A stretch of DNA of 64,000 nucleotides. It comes from Rhizobium sp. BK376. Its GTDB lineage: Bacteria; Pseudomonadota; Alphaproteobacteria; Rhizobiales; Rhizobiaceae. Each line of letters begins with the position of its first letter. Position 1 is the stretch's first letter. Shown piece by piece: positions 25,587-34,307 of this stretch. The notes under the pieces are model-generated. The model did not search any database, was not told the DNA's origin, and saw only the letters and a list, made by a program, of their open reading frames with translations. The position numbers and the translations under genes are program-made. The stretch is taken from the NCBI RefSeq assembly GCF_004341625.1, contig NZ_SLZG01000005.1, positions 124,001-188,000 on the forward strand. The letters run 5' to 3'.

Positions 25587-26642
25587 ATGTTTGCGACGTC
25601 TTTCGGTTGGAAAATGGACGACACCAACAGCCTGGTCAGTACGCTTCCCGCAGGGGCGGAGCGGAAAAAATCGATCGCCGTAATCATCGGTAGAGAACCG
25701 TCGCTTCACAGTATTCTCGTCGCCGTCGAACCGTTCCGGGCGGCAAACAGGGTCGGAAAAGCGCACCTCTTCAGCATCGACTTTCTATCCGCCGATCCGG
25801 CTGAAGCGCCGACGAGCATGGACATTGCCGTACCGCTGACGACGACCTTGGAGGACACGAGAAAATACGATCTCGTCATACTGATGATAACCTACACGGT
25901 TGCCGACGACGCCAAGGGAAAGCTCTTTCGCTGGCTTCGCAGACAGGCGGCGAGCGGCGCGCATCTTTGCGGAATGGATACGGGACCGCTCGTGCTTGCC
26001 GAGGCAGGGCTGCTCGATGGCTACACCGCAACCGGCCATTGGACCGGGATGGCCTCGCTGAAAGAACTGTCTCCCGGCAGCAGCATCGTCGAGCAGCTTT
26101 ATGTGACGGATCGGAACAGGTCGACATGTGCGGGGCAGGCAGCGAGCCTGGATTGCTCGATGTCGCTGCTGAGAAGAATGAGTGGCGATACGCTCTATCA
26201 TCTCGTTTGCAACGAGTTGGTCTATACGGCGCCCCGTGCACCGGAGACACGTCAGCGAGACATGGTGAACGGGCAGTCCTGGCTGGCCAATCCGACCTTG
26301 CTGCGGGCGCAACGCATCATGCAGGAAACGGTTGAAGATCCCCTGGATATGGAGACGGTGGCCGAGCGATGCGGTGTTTCAGCGCGCGAGCTTCAGTATC
26401 TTTTTCGACGGTATCTCAATACCAATCCCAAAAAGATGTACATGGCCTTCCGGCTGCAGCATGCAAAAGAACTGCTTCTTTATAGTTCGATGAGCATTCA
26501 GGAGACAGGATTGGCGAGCGGTTTTGCGACCCCTTCCGCCTATTACCGTGCATTTCGTGCCGTCTATCAGAAGAGCCCGCAGGAATATCGAAGCGATTTC
26601 GCCAAAAATAAGTCTGCCATGTACGGGCGCAATTTGTATTGA
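25587..26642 (+). CDS. GlxA-family AraC-type transcriptional regulator
   Basis: About 351 residues. The N-terminal half is a DJ-1/PfpI-like (class I amidotransferase-like) sensor ('YDLVILMITYTVADDAKGK', 'SGAHLCGMDTGPLVLAEAG'). The C-terminal AraC double helix-turn-helix is 'DMETVAERCGVSARELQYLF' and 'QETGLASGFATPSAYYRAF'. GlxA/CdhR relatives control catabolism of carnitine, choline, arginine or other nitrogenous compounds. It is divergent from the Dpp-type operon and is its probable activator. The start is uncertain: TTG 25530, ATG 25587 or ATG 25614 are possible, and the TTG overlaps a TTGACA promoter-like box. Confidence 0.85.
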   Translation: MFATSFGWKMDDTNSLVSTLPAGAERKKSIAVIIGREPSLHSILVAVEPFRAANRVGKAHLFSIDFLSADPAEAPTSMDIAVPLTTTLEDTRKYDLVILMITYTVADDAKGKLFRWLRRQAASGAHLCGMDTGPLVLAEAGLLDGYTATGHWTGMASLKELSPGSSIVEQLYVTDRNRSTCAGQAASLDCSMSLLRRMSGDTLYHLVCNELVYTAPRAPETRQRDMVNGQSWLANPTLLRAQRIMQETVEDPLDMETVAERCGVSARELQYLFRRYLNTNPKKMYMAFRLQHAKELLLYSSMSIQETGLASGFATPSAYYRAFRAVYQKSPQEYRSDFAKNKSAMYGRNLY

Positions 26643-26983
26643 CGTCACTTGCAGGCACATGATCGGTCTGACCGATGTTGCAACTATGCCGCATCTCGAA
26701 GCTTAGTCGAAAATTTCGCCAGATTTGACTTGGCGCGCGGGCACAACCGATCTAGGGTTGATCATCATCAACACGGTTCTAGGGGGTTTTCGATGGCTAA
26801 TTTTTCCAACTCCCCAGTGGTTTCCGCGACTATCGCCTGAAGCCGTCGGCGTTTTCCAACGCGACAGAACCTGATGGACTAGTGTTAACCTTCCGGTCGA
26901 TCGTTCCCCACCAAACCATTTCGCGCGGTTTTGCGCGGACATCCATTTCATTATGACGGGGCCGGCGAAAGCCGGATACATCA
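26643..26983. other. Intergenic region upstream of the ABC exporter
   Basis: No gene is seen in these 341 bases. Two small structures stand out. GTTGAT-CATC-ATCAAC is a perfect inverted repeat at 26757-26772, with CTAGGG on either side of it. CCGGC-GAAA-GCCGG is a GNRA-capped hairpin at 26962-26975 that ends eight bases before the exporter ATG, where a Shine-Dalgarno would be expected. Confidence 0.5.
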
Positions 26984-28789
26984 ATGTCTCTTGGATTCAA
27001 ATCCCGCCGCGGCGGGGCTTTTCGCAGCGTTTTCCGCTATTGCTGGGCTCATTGGAAGCATCAGCCTGGTTGCGCCTCTTTCATGTTGTTCACAGCGATG
27101 CTGTCGACACTTGCCGATGTGCTGACACCCCTATTCTCCGGCCGGCTGGTCGATGCCGTGGTGTCGGGCCAGGCGAGCGACGTCACAACGTGGAACGACG
27201 CCTTCAACGCCTTCTGTTGGCTGATGGCATTGTCGATCGGCGCCGTCATCTTGCGGCAGGTCACATTCACGGCGATCATTGGCTTCACGCTGAAGTCGAT
27301 GTCGGAGATCGCAGCGGATTCCTTCTTTCATATTCAACGCTTTTCCAGCGACTGGCATGCCAACAGCTTTGCCGGCTCCACCGTTCGCAAGGTGACTCGC
27401 GGCATGTGGGCGCTCGACCTGCTCAACGATACCGTTTTCGTTGCGCTGTTCCCGTCGCTGGTGATGCTCATTGGCTCGACCATTCTGATGACATGGTATT
27501 GGCCGGTGATGGGGTTGCTGGTCGGCGTCGGATCCGTGTTGTTCATCGCGTTCACCGCGACCATGGCTTTGCGCTATGTCGCGCCGATGGCCAGCATGGC
27601 CAATAGCTGGGATACACGCCTTGGCGGCGCGCTCGCCGATGCCGTGACCTGCAATGCCGTAGTCAAGGCCTTTGGTGCCGAGGACCGGGAAGACAAGCGT
27701 CTCTCCTCGGTGATCCGCAAGTGGCAGGATCGCACGGCGCGCACCTGGTCACGGGCGACCCTCAACGGTACCTCGCAGAACGCGCTGCTTACCCTGTTGC
27801 GCGGCTGCGTGCTGGGCCTTGCCCTTTGGCTTTGGGCCAATGGCAAGGCCAATGCCGGCGACATCACCTTCGTACTGACGGCTTTCTTCATCCTTCAAGG
27901 CTATCTGCGTGAAATCGGCATGCATATCCGCAACCTGCAGCGCTCGGTGAACGACATGGAGGAACTCGTCACCATCCATGCGCAGCCTTTGGGCGTGGAA
28001 GACGTTCCGGGCGCGCCAGCCCTCCATGTGAAGGCGGGCCTGATCACGTTCGATCATGTCACCTTTCACTATGGCAACCATCATGCGCCGCTTTACAGGG
28101 ACTTCTCGGTCACCATCGAACCGGGCGAGCGGGTTGGTCTCGTCGGCCATTCCGGCTCGGGAAAGACGACATTCGTCAAGCTGATCCAGCGCCTGCACGA
28201 CGTCAACCAGGGCGCTGTGTCGATCGACGGGCAGGATATATCGAAAGTGGCGCAGACATCCCTTCGCCGCCAGATCGCCATCGTGCAGCAGGAACCTATC
28301 CTGTTTCACCGCTCGCTGGCCGAAAATATCGCCTATGCGCGGCCGACGGCCACCCAGGCGGAGATCAGGACGGCTGCGCGGCTTGCCAGCGCCCATGATT
28401 TCATCGAGGCGTTGCCAAAGGGTTATGCGACGCTCGTCGGCGAACGCGGCATCAAGCTTTCCGGCGGCGAACGGCAACGCATCGCCATCGCCCGCGCATT
28501 CCTGGCCGATGCACCGATCCTGATTCTTGACGAAGCGACCTCGAGCCTCGATTCGGAATCGGAGATGCTCATCCAGCAGGCAATGGAGAGGCTGATGGAA
28601 GGCCGCACGACACTCGTCATCGCTCACCGGCTGTCGACCGTGCGCGCGCTCGACCGGCTGCTGGTCTTCGAGCATGGACAGATCGCCGAAGAGGGCACCC
28701 ATGCCAGCCTCATTCGCCGCAAGAGCGGGATCTATCGCGGGCTATTCGAGCGCCAGGCGCTGGAGCTGACAAGGGGCATCGCGAGCTAA
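26984..28789 (+). CDS. ABC exporter, fused permease-ATPase
   Basis: A 601-residue half-transporter. The membrane domain (about residues 20-330) has six hydrophobic spans. The C-terminal ATPase has Walker A 'GHSGSGKTTFVK', signature 'LSGGERQRIAIARAF', Walker B 'ILILDEATSSLD' and H-loop 'VIAHRLSTV'. It would work as a homodimer exporting a lipid or drug-like substrate. No partner gene is nearby. There is no good Shine-Dalgarno before the ATG; a GAAA-loop hairpin sits there instead, so translation may be weak or regulated, or the start may lie downstream. Confidence 0.88.
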   Translation: MSLGFKSRRGGAFRSVFRYCWAHWKHQPGCASFMLFTAMLSTLADVLTPLFSGRLVDAVVSGQASDVTTWNDAFNAFCWLMALSIGAVILRQVTFTAIIGFTLKSMSEIAADSFFHIQRFSSDWHANSFAGSTVRKVTRGMWALDLLNDTVFVALFPSLVMLIGSTILMTWYWPVMGLLVGVGSVLFIAFTATMALRYVAPMASMANSWDTRLGGALADAVTCNAVVKAFGAEDREDKRLSSVIRKWQDRTARTWSRATLNGTSQNALLTLLRGCVLGLALWLWANGKANAGDITFVLTAFFILQGYLREIGMHIRNLQRSVNDMEELVTIHAQPLGVEDVPGAPALHVKAGLITFDHVTFHYGNHHAPLYRDFSVTIEPGERVGLVGHSGSGKTTFVKLIQRLHDVNQGAVSIDGQDISKVAQTSLRRQIAIVQQEPILFHRSLAENIAYARPTATQAEIRTAARLASAHDFIEALPKGYATLVGERGIKLSGGERQRIAIARAFLADAPILILDEATSSLDSESEMLIQQAMERLMEGRTTLVIAHRLSTVRALDRLLVFEHGQIAEEGTHASLIRRKSGIYRGLFERQALELTRGIAS

Positions 28790-28842
28790 GGCCGGTGTTT
28801 CCAGGGAGGACAGACAGGTGTTGTCCGCAGTCTCGAAGTGGT

Positions 28843-28866
28843 GTTCCGGACGGGAATGTCCGGAAC
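28843..28866 (+). terminator. Stem-loop after the ABC exporter
   Basis: GTTCCGGAC, 6 bases, GTCCGGAAC is a perfect 9-bp stem 54 bp after the exporter stop. It is followed by GGGCTTT rather than a long T-run, so terminator activity is likely but not certain. Confidence 0.5.
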
Positions 28867-29021
28867 GGGCTTTGCGGACCGCGAAAGGACGATGCAGGCT
28901 ATGGTCTCAAACATCCGTTCACAGGTGCGGAAGGAACGCCCCGGTAATTGCCGCTGCGTGATGCAGAAATCCAATCGATGTCATCAGGCTGTTAATCGGC
29001 AGCAATAGAAATCAACCCGGA

Positions 29022-29037
29022 TTGCACAGCTGTGCAA
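29022..29037. promoter_or_regulatory. Perfect 16-bp palindromic operator
   Basis: TTGCACAGCTGTGCAA lies 14-29 bases upstream of the ATPase ATG. The site is strong and dyad-symmetric. The LacI-type regulator at the end of this operon is the obvious candidate binder (inference). Confidence 0.6.
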
Positions 29038-29050
29038 AGAGGGGATCGCG

Positions 29051-30181
29051 ATGAGCCGAGAGCAGTTTCTTACGCTGCATGATGTTACATGCTCGTATGG
29101 CTCGGCGGCGATTCTTCGCGACATCAATCTCTCCGTCGGCCGTGGCGAATTCGTTGCTTTGCTCGGCTCCTCGGGATGCGGGAAGACAACGCTGCTTCGC
29201 GTGCTGGCTGGTTTTGTCAAACCGTCGGCCGGCGAGGTTCGCGTCGATGATCGCATTGTGACCGACGAGCCACCCAACAAGCGTTGCATGGCGCTGGTAT
29301 TTCAATCCTATGCGCTCTGGCCGCATATGACGGTTGCGCAAAACATCGGTATGGCCTCAAGCTGAAGCGTGTGCCGCGGCGGGAGATCGACGATCGGGTC
29401 GCCGCCATCGAAAGGCTCCTCGGACTGGAGGGGCTGGGTGCCCGCAAGCCGGCGGCACTTTCGGGCGGCCAGCGTCAGCGTGTCGCGCTCGGCCGTGCGC
29501 TCGCCGTCAATCCCCAGATCCTGTTGCTCGACGAACCCTTGTCCAATCTCGACGCCCGCATCCGCCTGACCGTGCGCCATGAATTGCGAGTGCTGCAGAA
29601 GCGGCTCGGCATCACCGCGATCCATGTCACGCACGACCGCGAAGAGGCGATGGTCATGGCCGACCGCATCGTCATCCTCAATGCCGGCCGCATCGCCCAG
29701 CAGGGCACTCCGGAAGACGTCTACAATCGGCCGGCCTCCTCCTTCGTTGCCGCTTTCATGGGCGCGGAAAACGTGCTGTATCTGCAGGGAACCGCCGAGA
29801 CCGATCGTTTCCTTATTGGCGGGGGGGACAGCCAATCTCGCTGCCGCCGTCCCCCTGCTCGACCGGCCGCTTGTCAGCGGCATCGTTGAGGCCCGGTTCC
29901 GCCCCGAGGCGGGCAGGCTCGTTCCGGCTGGCCAAGCGGCGCTTCCCGGCCAGGTCGTCTTCCACGGCGAGGTGACAGCGGTCAGCTATCCCGGCGGCCA
30001 TTGGCGCCATGCCGTACACCTCGGCGAACACGAAGTCCTGGCCGATGCCGAAAGGGCGTTTGCGCCCGGCGAGAAGGCCGATGTCCATGTCGCCGCCGAA
30101 TCCCTCTTCCTTTTCAATCCGCCGGACGCAGCGCCGGTCTCCTCCATTTCCCGGGCACCGGCCGGGGAAGTTCACGCCTGA
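29051..30181 (+). pseudogene. ABC transporter ATPase (PotA/UgpC type), two frameshifts
   Basis: Taken in three frames, this is a complete uptake ATPase: Walker A 'GSSGCGKTTLLR', signature '[15 protein letters not shown]', Walker B 'ILLLDEPLSNLD' and a C-terminal TOBE-like domain. The first frame ends near 29365 because one base is missing at about 29349-29351 ('AQNIG' should continue into 'YGLKLKRVP'). The second break is a run of seven G at 29821-29827; six would restore the frame into 'TANLAAAVPLLDRPLVSG'. As written no functional ATPase is made. Decay, slippage or assembly indels could each explain it. Confidence 0.85.
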
Positions 30182-30206
30182 TCCTTCAACTCTTGGAGAA
30201 TTACTC

Positions 30207-31273
30207 ATGAAGAGATTGACTTATGCAGCAATCGCCATCGCTCTTGCCGCCCTCCCCGTGAAGGCCGAGGAGCTAACGGTCGTTACCGCCGGCGACCAGA
30301 ACATGGTCGACTACATCAACCAGTATCTCGGACCGCTCTTCGAGAAGACCTATCCGGGCAACACGGTTCGCGCCGTCGGCACCGGCCCCGGCGATGCCGG
30401 CTCGCAGAAAATCCTGGAGCGTTTCGACGCGCCATGGTCCAGAAGGGCTATCTCGAGAAGTATCGCAGCGATATCGACACCGGCAAGCTCGTCACCCGCG
30501 ACAATGCCAACAACGCCCTCGGCTCCAACGTCGGCGGTTACGTCATGCCGATGTTCAACAGCCAGACGGCGATCGCCTACAATCCTGCCGTCGTTCCGAA
30601 TCCGCCGAAGAGCTATGTCGAGCTTGTCGACTGGGTCAAGCAGCATCCCAAGCAGTTCGGCTATAACGGCATCAAGGGTGGCGCATCCGGTGTCAGCTTC
30701 GTCATGGGCTGGATCTACGCTTTCGGCGCGGGCGATGCCAACAACCTGATGACCGGCCCGTTCAAGCAGGAAGAAACGACCAAGTGGGGCGATGCCTTCA
30801 AGAGCCTCGCCGAGTTCAACAAGAACGTCACGCTGACGCCAGGCAATGCAGGCACGCTCGACATGCTGAACCGCGGCGAGATCGCCATGGGTCCGGTCTG
30901 GGTCGACATGTTCTACTCCTGGCAGGCCAACGGCCAGCTGTCGCCCGACCTGAAACTCGTCCTGCCGGCTCCGGGCATGCCCGGCCAGCCGATGCATTAC
31001 GTCGTTCCGGCCGAGGCCGCCCATAAGGACCTGGCGGAGAAGTTCGTCGCGCTCGCCACCAGCCCTGATGTTCAGGCGAACGGCATCGTCAAGCAGTTCA
31101 ACTGGTATCCGGGCATCGACGCCAACTTCGTCAAGCCGAAGCTGGACCAGGCGACCTGGAACAAGCTGTTCGTCGACATCACGCCGGACGATCTCGCCAC
31201 CAAGGGCAAGCCTTTCCCGATCGCTCCGTATAATGATGCGATCCTGGAAGCCTATGAGAAGTCTGTGAAGTAA
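30207..31273 (+). pseudogene. Periplasmic solute-binding protein (SBP family 1/PotD-like), internal deletion and frameshift
   Basis: The gene begins with a proper signal peptide ('MKRLTYAAIAIALAALPVKA') and family motif 'LTVVTAGDQNMVDYIN', preceded by TTGGAGA. Near 30425-30435 the frame changes from 'KILERFDA' to 'MVQKGYLEKYR'. Comparison with the usual layout suggests roughly 25 codons plus a frame are missing. The remaining 275 residues are well conserved in character ('GYVMPMFNSQTAIAYNPA', 'GPVWVDMFYSW'). The product is not made whole. It sits between a broken ATPase and intact permeases. Confidence 0.82.
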
Positions 31274-31320
31274 GAAATCCCTCTTCTTCCCGGGCGGGAA
31301 GCAGGTAATCGCACACGAGT

Positions 31321-31463
31321 AAAAAGACCCCTCCCAACCCTCGCCACAAGGGGGAGGGCTAGCTCGTCGCACCGCCGAAACCTCAAGTGAGGACGAGCGG
31401 TTGCCGCGAGTCTTCTCCCCCCCATGCGGGGGAGATGGCCGGTAGGCCAGAAGGGGTCTTTTT
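31321..31463. repeat. Structured intergenic repeat bounded by 12-bp inverted repeats
   Basis: AAAAAGACCCCT at 31321-31332 is exactly complementary to AGGGGTCTTTTT at 31452-31463. Inside lie more short stems: CCCTCC/GGAGGG, TCTCCCCC/GGGGGAGA and TGGCC/GGCCA. The ends and inner GC stems resemble rhizobial RIME-type intergenic palindromic elements. It separates the broken binding-protein gene from the permeases and may alter their expression. Confidence 0.65.
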
Positions 31464-31537
31464 CTCCAAATGATTGCCCGATCCCCCGGCGGGAAGAAGA
31501 GACAACCGTCATTGCTGTCGCTTCGAGTTCGAACGCC

Positions 31538-32359
31538 ATGTCCAAACGTCTTCTCGCTCTCCTGCTCGTGCTGCCCGCGCTGGCGGTGATCGGGCTGTTG
31601 TTCATCCTGCCGCTGGTCATGTCAGCGGTCGGCGCCTTTGAAGTCGAGGGTGGATATGGCCTTGGCAATTTCTACAAGACCTTTGATCTCTATACCGACG
31701 ACATCGTCTTCTCGATGCTGATCGTCGGCCTCTCGACCATACTGATCGGGCTCGCCTCGATCGCCATCGGTGGCTATCTGACGCTCGGCGAGCATCCGGT
31801 CGCCGTCGCAATCCTGCGCTGGCTCTATCGCTGGCCGATGTTCGTCCCCTTCATTGTCGTCGGTCAGATCCTGCGCACGTTCCTTGCCAAGAACGGCATG
31901 ATGAACAATGTTGCGATCAGCCTCGGCCTGATGACGCCGCTCGATGCCGTCAGCCTGCTCGACTGGCGCGGTATCGTCATCGCCTTCGTCTGGAAGCAGA
32001 CGCCCTTCGTGGCATTGCTGGTGGCCGGCGCCATGGCCTCGATCAACCGCGACACGATCGAGGCGGCGCGCAATCTCGGCGCCTCGCGCCTGCGGTTGCT
32101 CTTCGAGATCGTCGTGCCGCAGGTCGCCGTGACGCTGACGGTCGGCCTCATCCTCTCTTTCGTGACGATGATGTCGGTTCTGTCCGTACCGCTGATGATC
32201 AATGCGCAGTCACCGACCATGCTGACCGCCGACATCGCGTTTCGCATCAACACCTATGGCGATTACGGCGTCGCCAATGCGCTCGGCCTCGTCTCGCTGG
32301 TGCTCGCCTCGTCGGTCGCCTGGATCTATCTCCGCCAGAACATCAAGGAGCGCACATGA
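31538..32359 (+). CDS. ABC transporter permease (PotB-like)
   Basis: A 273-residue permease with six hydrophobic spans. The first is 'LLALLLVLPALAVIGLLFIL'. The EAA loop is 'EAARNLGASRLRLLFEIVVP'. It pairs with the next permease (4-bp overlap, ATGA). The ATG at 31538 matches the first helix; no strong ribosome-binding site is visible, and an intergenic repeat lies just upstream. Its ATPase and binding protein are broken, so it may be orphaned. Confidence 0.85.
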   Translation: MSKRLLALLLVLPALAVIGLLFILPLVMSAVGAFEVEGGYGLGNFYKTFDLYTDDIVFSMLIVGLSTILIGLASIAIGGYLTLGEHPVAVAILRWLYRWPMFVPFIVVGQILRTFLAKNGMMNNVAISLGLMTPLDAVSLLDWRGIVIAFVWKQTPFVALLVAGAMASINRDTIEAARNLGASRLRLLFEIVVPQVAVTLTVGLILSFVTMMSVLSVPLMINAQSPTMLTADIAFRINTYGDYGVANALGLVSLVLASSVAWIYLRQNIKERT

Positions 32360-33201
32360 TGGTATCGGCTTCACCCACCAGCGTGCCGCAATGGCGCCCG
32401 GCCGTTCTTTGGTGGCTTCCGCGTGGCATCATCTTCGGCCTGATGGCCTTCTTCATCTTCGGTCCGATCGCCAACATGCTGCTGTGGACCGTGGCGGAGA
32501 AGTGGTATTTCCCGCATAACCTGCCGCTGCAATATGGCTTCAGCTATTGGACGCGCGTGTTCGCGCCGCGTGGCGGGGCAGTGGAATCGCTCACCAATTC
32601 CCTGATCGTTGCGCTGCTGACGGTGGTCGTCTCGCTGTTGCTTGCCATTCCTGCCGGCTATGCGCTGGCACGAGTGAAGCTGCCGCTGCGCGGCCTTATC
32701 CTTCTCGCTTTCCTTATCCCGCAGGCCTTTCCCAATTTGACGGTTTACGTCAACGTCGCGCGTATCTTTTACGAAATTCGTCTGAATGGCACGATCCCTG
32801 GCGTGGTGCTGGTGCATGTGTCGCATGGCCTAGTCTATGCAGTGTGGATCGCGACCGCGGCCTTTTCCGCGGTCGACCAGGAACTCGAGCAGGCGGCACG
32901 CTCGCTTGGCGCCGGCGCCTTGCGTGCTTTCCTCGATGTGACCCTCCCGCTCGCCGCACCGGGCCTGATGGCGAGCGCGATCTTCGTCTTCCTGGAAAGT
33001 CTCGACGAATTCACCGGCAGCTATTTCGTCGGCGCGCCCGACGTCAATATGCTGCCGCTGCTGCTCTACACCGCCGGTGCCGGCGGCAACTACCAGATCG
33101 CCTCGATCACGGCCCTCCTGTTGCTGGTCCCATCCATCGCCTTTATGTTGATCGTCGAACGATTCCTGAAGGCCGATGTGCTCTCCAGGGTCGGGCATTG
33201 A
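32356..33201 (+). CDS. ABC transporter permease (PotC-like)
   Basis: A 281-residue permease with six spans and EAA loop 'EQAARSLGAGALRAFLDVTL'. It completes the heterodimeric channel with the overlapping upstream gene. The reading frame is intact. The paired transporter would import a small polar solute such as a polyamine, sugar alcohol or sugar; the ligand is not evident. Confidence 0.87.
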   Translation: MMVSASPTSVPQWRPAVLWWLPRGIIFGLMAFFIFGPIANMLLWTVAEKWYFPHNLPLQYGFSYWTRVFAPRGGAVESLTNSLIVALLTVVVSLLLAIPAGYALARVKLPLRGLILLAFLIPQAFPNLTVYVNVARIFYEIRLNGTIPGVVLVHVSHGLVYAVWIATAAFSAVDQELEQAARSLGAGALRAFLDVTLPLAAPGLMASAIFVFLESLDEFTGSYFVGAPDVNMLPLLLYTAGAGGNYQIASITALLLLVPSIAFMLIVERFLKADVLSRVGH

Positions 33202-33211
33202 CGGAACGGGA

Positions 33212-34270
33212 ATGACCGACGACGCGACGAATTCCATCAAGCCGACGCGCCGGGAGCGCATGCGATTTGTCAGCGCCGAACAGGTGGCGCGTCTCGCCGG
33301 CGTATCCCGTTCGGCGGTTTCGCGTACCTTCACGCCGGGTGCCAGCGTCGCGCCCGCAACCCGCGAGAAGGTGCTGCGCGCCGCCGATATGCTCGGTTAT
33401 CATGTCAATGATCTCGCGCGCGGCGTGCTTGCCAACCAGAGCCGTCTTGTCGGCATCGTTGCAACGCGCCCGGAAGTCGGTTTCCGCGCGCATCTGGTGG
33501 CCGCCCTTACGAAGTCGCTGATCCAGCGAGGCAGCGTCCCGATCTTGATCAACACGGGGCAGACCGAAGAAGAGATGCTCGCGGCCCAGAAGATATTGAT
33601 CGGCCATCGTGCTGAGGCGACGATCATTCTTTCCGGCTCCCCGCCCGCGAGCTTTTTCGAACTGGCACATCGCAATGGCCAGCCATTGGTGGTGATCGGA
33701 CGTTCGGAACCGGGGGCTGACCATGTGCGCGCCGGCAATTCGGAGGCGTCTCGCAAGGCGGCAGAAGCCTTTTTTCGGCAGGGACGTCGGCGATTGGCCG
33801 TCGCCGGCTCTCTGTCCGGCACGCCGAGTATTGCCGAGCGCGAGACGGCCTTCACAACTGCGGGGCGTGAACTCGGCCTTGAGGTCTCGCTCGGCCGTGG
33901 CGCCGATTCCGACTACGAAGGTGGCGTAAGCGCTGCTCGTCTTCTGTTTTCAAAGCAGCCGTGCCCTGACGCCGTCTTTTGCGCCAACGACCAGATCGCA
34001 TTCGGCCTGATGGATTTCGTGCGCGCGAAAGTCGGATTGCGCATTCCCGAAGATGTGGCCGTTATCGGCTTTGACGACGTTCCTGAAGCCGGCTGGCTCA
34101 GCTACCGGCTAACCACCTTTCGCCAGGATCCGCAGATCATGGCTCAATGCGCAGTGGAGCTTGTCGAGCGGCGCTTGATGGATCCCGATCTGCCGCCAGC
34201 CAATGAGCGTGTCGTCCCCGCCCTCGTTAGCCGCGGCAGCTTTGTAACGGCAGAGGGAGAGCTCGGCTAG
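33212..34270 (+). CDS. LacI-family transcriptional regulator
   Basis: A 352-residue regulator. The helix-turn-helix is 'SAEQVARLAGVSRSAVSRTF', followed by 'YHVNDLARGVLANQSRLVG' as hinge and a type I periplasmic-binding-like sensor. The start at 33212, 11 bp after the permease stop, is favoured because it follows GGAACGGGA. It is in line with the decayed transporter operon, so it probably regulates it through the 16-bp palindrome at 29022-29037. Confidence 0.86.
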   Translation: MTDDATNSIKPTRRERMRFVSAEQVARLAGVSRSAVSRTFTPGASVAPATREKVLRAADMLGYHVNDLARGVLANQSRLVGIVATRPEVGFRAHLVAALTKSLIQRGSVPILINTGQTEEEMLAAQKILIGHRAEATIILSGSPPASFFELAHRNGQPLVVIGRSEPGADHVRAGNSEASRKAAEAFFRQGRRRLAVAGSLSGTPSIAERETAFTTAGRELGLEVSLGRGADSDYEGGVSAARLLFSKQPCPDAVFCANDQIAFGLMDFVRAKVGLRIPEDVAVIGFDDVPEAGWLSYRLTTFRQDPQIMAQCAVELVERRLMDPDLPPANERVVPALVSRGSFVTAEGELG

Positions 34271-34307
34271 GTCCCAGACCAATCGACGGAGGGGCGGGCA
34301 CAATCGT

